From: Actinomycetales bacterium
Lineage (GTDB): Bacteria > Actinomycetota > Actinomycetes > Actinomycetales > Kineosporiaceae
Direction of reading: 5' to 3'
DNA: 50,018 nt
Assembly: GCA_012719445.1 (NCBI GenBank)
Contig: JAAYAH010000129.1
Location: 1 to 50,018 of the forward strand
Under the pieces are notes generated by a model. It had not been told where the DNA came from. It saw only the letters and a list, made by a program, of their open reading frames with translations, and made no database searches. The translations under genes were made by a program, and so were the position numbers. Every line of letters begins with the position of its first letter. The stretch's first letter is position 1. Shown piece after piece: positions 45,527 to 50,018 of this stretch.

Positions 45527-48500
45527 GTGAGGCGTTGGGTCGGTCGTGGGCTGGTTGCTGTCGTGGCGTTGGTGGTGGGGGCGGGGGTGTTGGTCCCTGG
45601 TGGGGCGGTGGCGTCACCGGTGGGTGCGTCCCGGGCGGTGGGGGTTGTGCCGGGTGGGGCTGCCGCGGGTGTGACTGCCGGTTCGTCGGTGGCGGATCCG
45701 GAGCAGGCGGCGTTGGCGAAGGCCATGTCCACGGGGACCGCGGTGGAGGTGGCGTCGTTGCGGGACGAGTACTCGCACACGATGGCCAATCCGGACGGGA
45801 CGTTGACGTTGTCGATGGCGACGGCGCCGCAGCGGGGCCGGGCCGCGGACGGGTCGTGGGCGGGCATCGACACGACGTTGGTGCGGTATCCGGACGGATC
45901 GGTGGGGCCGCGGGTGGCCGCGGTGGGCGTGCGGTTCTCCGGTGGGGGTGAGGGCGCGGGGTTGGTGCGGGTGGACCGGGAGGGGCACCGGCTGCGGCTG
46001 GGTTGGCCGACGCGGTTGCCGGCGCCGGTGCTGGCGGGGGATGCGGCGACCTATCGGGAGGTGCTGCCGGGGGTGGACCTGCGGTTGACGGCGACTCCGG
46101 AGGGGTTCCGGGAGGTGCTGGTGGTCAGGACGCCGGCTGCGGCGAGGTCGGCGGGGCTGCGCAGGGTGCGGTTCTCGGTGGCGGCCGAGGGGCTGCGGGT
46201 GCGGGGGACCGCCGGGGGTGGGATGCAGGCGTTGGACGGCGACGGTGAGGTGGTGTTCTCCTCGCCGCCGGCGATGATGTGGGACTCCACCGGTGATGCT
46301 GCCGCCGCGGCGAGTGGTTCCGCGACGGGCTCGACCACGGCGACGAGTTCGGCGTCCACCACGTCCACCACGACGACCACTGCAACCACGTCCGCGCCGG
46401 GGCGGGCGTCGACGGCCGGCAGATCAGCGGGAGTCCCGGTGCCCCCGCGGCGGGCGGTGGACCCGGCGACCGCGGCGCGGAGGCTGACCCCCGACGGCGG
46501 GAAGGCGGACGCGGGGCTGGCCCCCGACGCCGATGACGAGACGGCATTGATGCCGGTGGAGGTGGCTGCGGGGTCGGTGGCGGTGACGCCGGACCCGGAG
46601 GTGCTCACCGGTGCGGACACGGTGTTCCCGGTGTTCATCGATCCCTCGATCGGGGTGAACCGGTCGGAGTGGACGATGGTGTCCTCCATCCACGACCCGC
46701 AGTGGAAGTGGACCGGTGACGAGGGGATGGGCTACTGCGCCACGTACAGGGGGTACTGGTGCGGGTCCGGGTTCAAGAAGCGGTTGTTCTTCGAGTTCAC
46801 CCGGTCGCGGTTGGTGGGCAAGGAGGTCCTGGACGCGACGTTCGCGATCACCGAGGTGTGGTCGATGTCGTGTGAGGCGTCGTGGGTGGACCTGAGGCGG
46901 GTCGACGGGGGGATCTCGTCGTCGACGAAGTGGCCCGGTCCGGCGTCGGTGGACCTGATGGTCGACCGGAAGGTGGCCTACGGGCGGGGATCGGCCTGCA
47001 GTCCGAGTGCCCCGGCGCAACCGGTGGAGTTCAACGACAACGACACCGGCGACGACATCGAGGAGAACGAGAACCTCACCGACACGGTGCAGGACTTCGC
47101 CGAGGGCAAGTGGTCGCGGTTGACGTTGATGCTTCGGGCCAAGGACGAGTCCGACCCCAACGGTTGGAAGCGGTTCAAGAACGACGCGGTGCTCAGCGTG
47201 GTCTACATCCCGATCCCGGACAAGCCGAAGCCGGTGGGGGTGCGCCCCAACAACAGCACCGAGGTCGACTGCAGCACCGACCCGAAGGACCCGGTGGTGG
47301 CCGACCGGGCCACCCCGGTGGTCGTGGGTACCCCTCAGGTGACCGCGGTGGCGAAGAAGGACCCGACCCAGAGCCTGCAGGTGGAGTTCGCCGTGCAGCG
47401 CTACGACACGACGACCAAGACCGGTACTCAGGTGTGGAGCGACTACGAGCCGGACTCCGGGTGGGTGGCTGACGGCAAGCAGCAGTCCACGACGGTGAAG
47501 GCGGGGGTGCTGCAGGACAACGTGACCTACCGGTTGCGGGCGCGCACTCAGTCCCACGCCAGCTATAAGAGCAAGGGCTACGACCGCTGGTCGCCCTACT
47601 CGACGTGGTGCTACTTCAAGGTCGACTCCACGGCGCCTGCCCCGCCGGTGATCACCTCCACGGGGGTGTACCAGGAGTGCACCGCCGAGGCCTGCCCTGC
47701 AGCCGGTGGTCCGGGGGAGAAGGGCGGGTTCACCTTCAGCCCCGCGGCGGGCAGCACTGACGTGGTCAAGTACCGGTGGCTGCTGCAAGGTGACGGAGCA
47801 CCGACCGCCACCACGACGGTGACCGGGAAGACCGCAACGGTGACGGTGACTCCGCCGCTGGCCGGGACCTACCGGTTGCGGGTGGAGGCCTACGACGCGC
47901 TGCGGCAGGGCACCCCGGCCTACTACCAGTTCCGGGTCGCCGCGCCGCCGGGACCGGTGGGAGCGTGGTCGTTCACCGAGGCGAGTGGCACCGTCGCTGC
48001 CGACGCGACCACGGTGGTCACCACGCATCCGCTGACCCTGGCGGGTGGCGCAGCCTTCGACGCGCGGGCGCGTCGCGGTGATCTCCCGGCAGACCAGTCC
48101 GCCGACCATTCCCTGGGCTTGAACGGCAGCACGGGATATGCGGCGGCTTCGGGGCCGGTGCTCAACCACACGACGTCGTTCACCGTCTCCGGGTGGGCCT
48201 ACCTCACGGATGCCGGGCACAACTCCGTTGTGCTGGGGCAGACCGCCGACGACGCCACGAGCGCCGGGTTCGCCCTGTACTACTCCACCGCCTACCACAA
48301 GTGGATCTTCAACTGGCACTGGATCGACCCGGCCACCGGCAAGGCGAAGTTCATCCGGTCCCTGGCCGACCTGGAGTATCCGGCGACGAAGGTGTGGACA
48401 CACCTGACCGGGGTCTACGACACCCAGGCCAGCACCATCCAGCTCTACGTCAACGGCCGGCCTCAGGGCACGCCGGTACCGCTGACCGGCGCGGTGAGGA

Positions 48501-49390
48501 CCGTGAGCACTGCCGGTGCTTTCCAGGTCGGGCGGGCCAGCGTGGAGAAGGTCGCCTTCACCGACTACTTCACCGGCCTGATCGACGAGGTGAACGCCTG
48601 GCAACGGGCGTTGACCCCCGACGAGGTCGCCGAGCAGGCGGTGTCGGCCTCCGCCGAGGGTGACCCGGCCACGGCGCTGGTGGCGTCCTGGTCGGCCGAC
48701 ACCGGCGCCGTCACCGGTGGCACGACGATCCCCGATGCCTCCGCCTACGGTCGCGGGAACCTCACTCTCTCCGAGAGCGGCGCGGCCTTGGACGTCGAGT
48801 CGGGCCTGATCACCCTGACCGGTTCCGGCTCGGCCACCGCGAATGGCCCGGTGGTGGACGAGACCGGGTCGTTCACGGTGGCGGCGACGGCGTCGGTGGA
48901 CTCCGCGGCCCTGGCGAAGAAGGCGGTCGGGTACCGGGCCCAGGTCGCGGGTCAGCGCAGCGGGACAAGCGGCGCGGAGTCGTCGTGGGCGATCTGGTAC
49001 GAGCAGGTCTCGGTGAGCGACGGTGTCCCGCTGGGGGTGTGGACGTTCGGTCGGACCGGGGTCGACGGGTCCGGCGCGGCGACCACCAGGGCGGTACTGG
49101 CCTCGACGGACCCGGCCATGACGGACACCCACGTGCAGTTGACGGGGGTCTACGACGCCACGGACCGGTCCCTGCGCCTGTACGTGGACGTCTTCTCTCA
49201 GGACGACAGCGCGACCCCGCCGGTGTTAGGCCAGGACCAGCAGGGGTTCGGCGAGCTCACGGTAGGCCGTGGCCGCCGGGCCGGCGCCTGGGGTGACGGG
49301 CTGCCCGGCACGGTCTCGGAGCTGCGGCTCTGGGCCGGGGCGATGACCAACTCCCAGGTCGCCGAGCTGGTGCTGGGGGCGGAGCTGTGA
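45527..49390 (+). CDS. Secreted multidomain protein with two LamG-like domains
   Basis: A 1287-residue exported protein. GTG 45527 has GGGGA four bases upstream, and the translation starts VRRWVGRGLVAVVALVVGAG with a signal peptide ending near GGAVA-SPVG. Residues about 40-240 form the N-terminal domain often found in actinobacterial LamG/Rhs-associated proteins. A Ser/Thr-rich linker follows at about 265-310. A cysteine-containing DNRLRE-like domain lies at 358-563, an Fn3-like domain at 568-704, another beta domain at 705-805, and two LamG-like domains at 806-1038 and 1045-1287 (SFTVSGWAYLTDAGHNSVVL; LTGVYDTQASTIQLYVNGRP). Such proteins often precede Rhs or polymorphic-toxin genes. It uses TTG leucine codons noticeably more than the core genes. 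Confidence 0.85.
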   Translation: MRRWVGRGLVAVVALVVGAGVLVPGGAVASPVGASRAVGVVPGGAAAGVTAGSSVADPEQAALAKAMSTGTAVEVASLRDEYSHTMANPDGTLTLSMATAPQRGRAADGSWAGIDTTLVRYPDGSVGPRVAAVGVRFSGGGEGAGLVRVDREGHRLRLGWPTRLPAPVLAGDAATYREVLPGVDLRLTATPEGFREVLVVRTPAAARSAGLRRVRFSVAAEGLRVRGTAGGGMQALDGDGEVVFSSPPAMMWDSTGDAAAAASGSATGSTTATSSASTTSTTTTTATTSAPGRASTAGRSAGVPVPPRRAVDPATAARRLTPDGGKADAGLAPDADDETALMPVEVAAGSVAVTPDPEVLTGADTVFPVFIDPSIGVNRSEWTMVSSIHDPQWKWTGDEGMGYCATYRGYWCGSGFKKRLFFEFTRSRLVGKEVLDATFAITEVWSMSCEASWVDLRRVDGGISSSTKWPGPASVDLMVDRKVAYGRGSACSPSAPAQPVEFNDNDTGDDIEENENLTDTVQDFAEGKWSRLTLMLRAKDESDPNGWKRFKNDAVLSVVYIPIPDKPKPVGVRPNNSTEVDCSTDPKDPVVADRATPVVVGTPQVTAVAKKDPTQSLQVEFAVQRYDTTTKTGTQVWSDYEPDSGWVADGKQQSTTVKAGVLQDNVTYRLRARTQSHASYKSKGYDRWSPYSTWCYFKVDSTAPAPPVITSTGVYQECTAEACPAAGGPGEKGGFTFSPAAGSTDVVKYRWLLQGDGAPTATTTVTGKTATVTVTPPLAGTYRLRVEAYDALRQGTPAYYQFRVAAPPGPVGAWSFTEASGTVAADATTVVTTHPLTLAGGAAFDARARRGDLPADQSADHSLGLNGSTGYAAASGPVLNHTTSFTVSGWAYLTDAGHNSVVLGQTADDATSAGFALYYSTAYHKWIFNWHWIDPATGKAKFIRSLADLEYPATKVWTHLTGVYDTQASTIQLYVNGRPQGTPVPLTGAVRTVSTAGAFQVGRASVEKVAFTDYFTGLIDEVNAWQRALTPDEVAEQAVSASAEGDPATALVASWSADTGAVTGGTTIPDASAYGRGNLTLSESGAALDVESGLITLTGSGSATANGPVVDETGSFTVAATASVDSAALAKKAVGYRAQVAGQRSGTSGAESSWAIWYEQVSVSDGVPLGVWTFGRTGVDGSGAATTRAVLASTDPAMTDTHVQLTGVYDATDRSLRLYVDVFSQDDSATPPVLGQDQQGFGELTVGRGRRAGAWGDGLPGTVSELRLWAGAMTNSQVAELVLGAEL

Positions 49391-49442
49391 GGCGCGGTGG
49401 CACGCCGGCGTGGCCGGCGGTGGGGACGAGACGAGCGACACG

Positions 49443-49502
49443 GAGCACGGCGACGTCGAGCACGGCGACGTCGAACACGGCGACGTCGAGCACGGCGACG
49501 TC
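49443..49502. repeat. 15-bp tandem repeat, four copies
   Basis: GAGCACGGCGACGTC is repeated at 49443-49457, 49458-49472, 49473-49487 (one base changed) and 49488-49502, in the gap between two exported-protein genes. A short frame through it would read E-H-G-D-V repeats, but I see no reason to call it a gene. Confidence 0.95.
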
Positions 49503-49532
49503 GAGACGAGCGAGAGACCGGGAGAGGGCACC

Positions 49533-50018
49533 GATGCACGGCTGGTTGCGACTGGTGACGACGGCGGTGTGCTGTGCGCTGACGGTCTCGGTGATCAACG
49601 GTCCGGCGGCGGTGGCTGAGGGCCGTAAGGCTCCGGCGGTGCCGCGGCACCGGGTGGACAAGGTCGAGCCGTTCACCTCCGTCGAGGGGCGGGCGGTGCG
49701 TGGCCGGGCGGATCGGGCCATGGCTGCGACTACGGCGGCGGCGCGGAGGGCGGTGGTGGAGCAGGCTGCGGTGAACCGGCGGGAGGCTGCCGATGTCGCT
49801 GCTGATCGGGCGGTGGCGCGGGGTGCGTCGCTGTCGGGTGTCGGGGGGTCTGGGGAGGGGTCGGCCGTGGTGCAGACCGCGGCGTATGCGGTGGAGGGGG
49901 CCGGGGCGGCGCGTGTCGCGGCGGAGGGCTTCGCGGTGGTGCCGGCTGCGGCGGGTCCTGCGGGTAGTGGTGCGGGGTCGGGGTCGGGGGATTACTCGGC
50001 GACGTCGTTGTCGCCGTC
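49533..50018 (+). CDS. Exported protein, N-terminal part (cut by window edge), possibly Rhs-type
   Basis: The first 162 codons of a gene that continues past the window. ATG 49533 follows GAGAGGG at five bases. A signal peptide is visible (LRLVTTAVCCALTVSVINGP, with cleavage near AAVAEG). The mature part is Ala/Val/Arg-rich with no recognisable domain so far. It lies 142 bases after the LamG gene on the same strand. In actinobacteria, large Rhs-repeat or toxin genes often take this place, but that is inference from context only. Confidence 0.7.

Noticed and set aside
49410-49619. Small gene with EHGDV repeats
   Set aside because: It is formed by the minisatellite, overlaps the start of the next exported-protein gene and has no family resemblance.

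Overview
The window is the replication-origin region of a high-GC actinobacterial chromosome. Gene order matches the mycobacterial/pseudonocardial origin closely: gyrA-gyrB-dciA-recF-gnd-dnaN-[oriC]-dnaA leftward, and rpmH-rnpA-yidD-yidC-khpB-rsmG-parA-parB rightward. The mirror of the Mycobacterium tuberculosis Rv3907-Rv3917 block follows (parB, GNAT, cwlM, trxA, trxB, anti-sigma, sigM, pseudokinase, murJ, DUF6049, mutT4, pcnA). High GC, frequent GTG starts and a gnd gene between dnaN and recF suggest Mycobacteriales/Pseudonocardiales; a Pseudonocardiaceae-like host is my inference.

Region by region. 1-6.7 kb: gyrase, DciA, RecF, 6-phosphogluconate dehydrogenase and the beta clamp, all leftward. 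6.7-8.0 kb: gene-free oriC with degenerate DnaA boxes and short tandem repeats. 8.0-10.1 kb: dnaA. 10.1-10.6 kb: second gene-free stretch with a perfect DnaA box. 10.6-14.2 kb: ribosomal protein L34, RNase P protein, YidD, YidC, KhpB and RsmG, tightly packed rightward. 14.2-20.2 kb: about 6 kb without a convincing gene, carrying four parS sites, several tandem repeats and a strongly purine-biased G-rich stretch; this looks like the chromosome's centromere. 20.2-22.5 kb: parA and parB, whose products act on those parS sites. 22.5-31.6 kb: D-Ala-D-Ala ligase family protein, an aminotransferase, a small membrane protein, a GNAT enzyme, CwlM, thioredoxin and its reductase, and the SigM/anti-sigma pair. 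31.6-39.4 kb: a membrane pseudokinase, a small membrane protein of unknown function, one very long gene that joins DUF6049 and MurJ in a single reading frame, and a Nudix hydrolase. 39.6-41.4 kb: CCA-adding enzyme and a small coupled gene. 41.5-50.0 kb: a more accessory segment with an M23 lipoprotein, a STAND/TPR regulator, a secreted LamG-domain protein and the start of another exported protein that runs off the window.

How they fit together: the left part initiates and processes replication, ParABS segregates the new origins, YidC/RnpA/L34/KhpB/RsmG serve translation and membrane insertion, and the MurJ-pseudokinase-CwlM-SigM group links peptidoglycan precursor export and synthesis to envelope stress.

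Most notable: a 35-bp DnaA-box module duplicated on both sides of dnaA; the unusually long parS-bearing gene-free segment; the DUF6049-MurJ fusion; and a candidate SigM promoter overlapped by an inverted repeat ahead of the pseudokinase-sigM operon.
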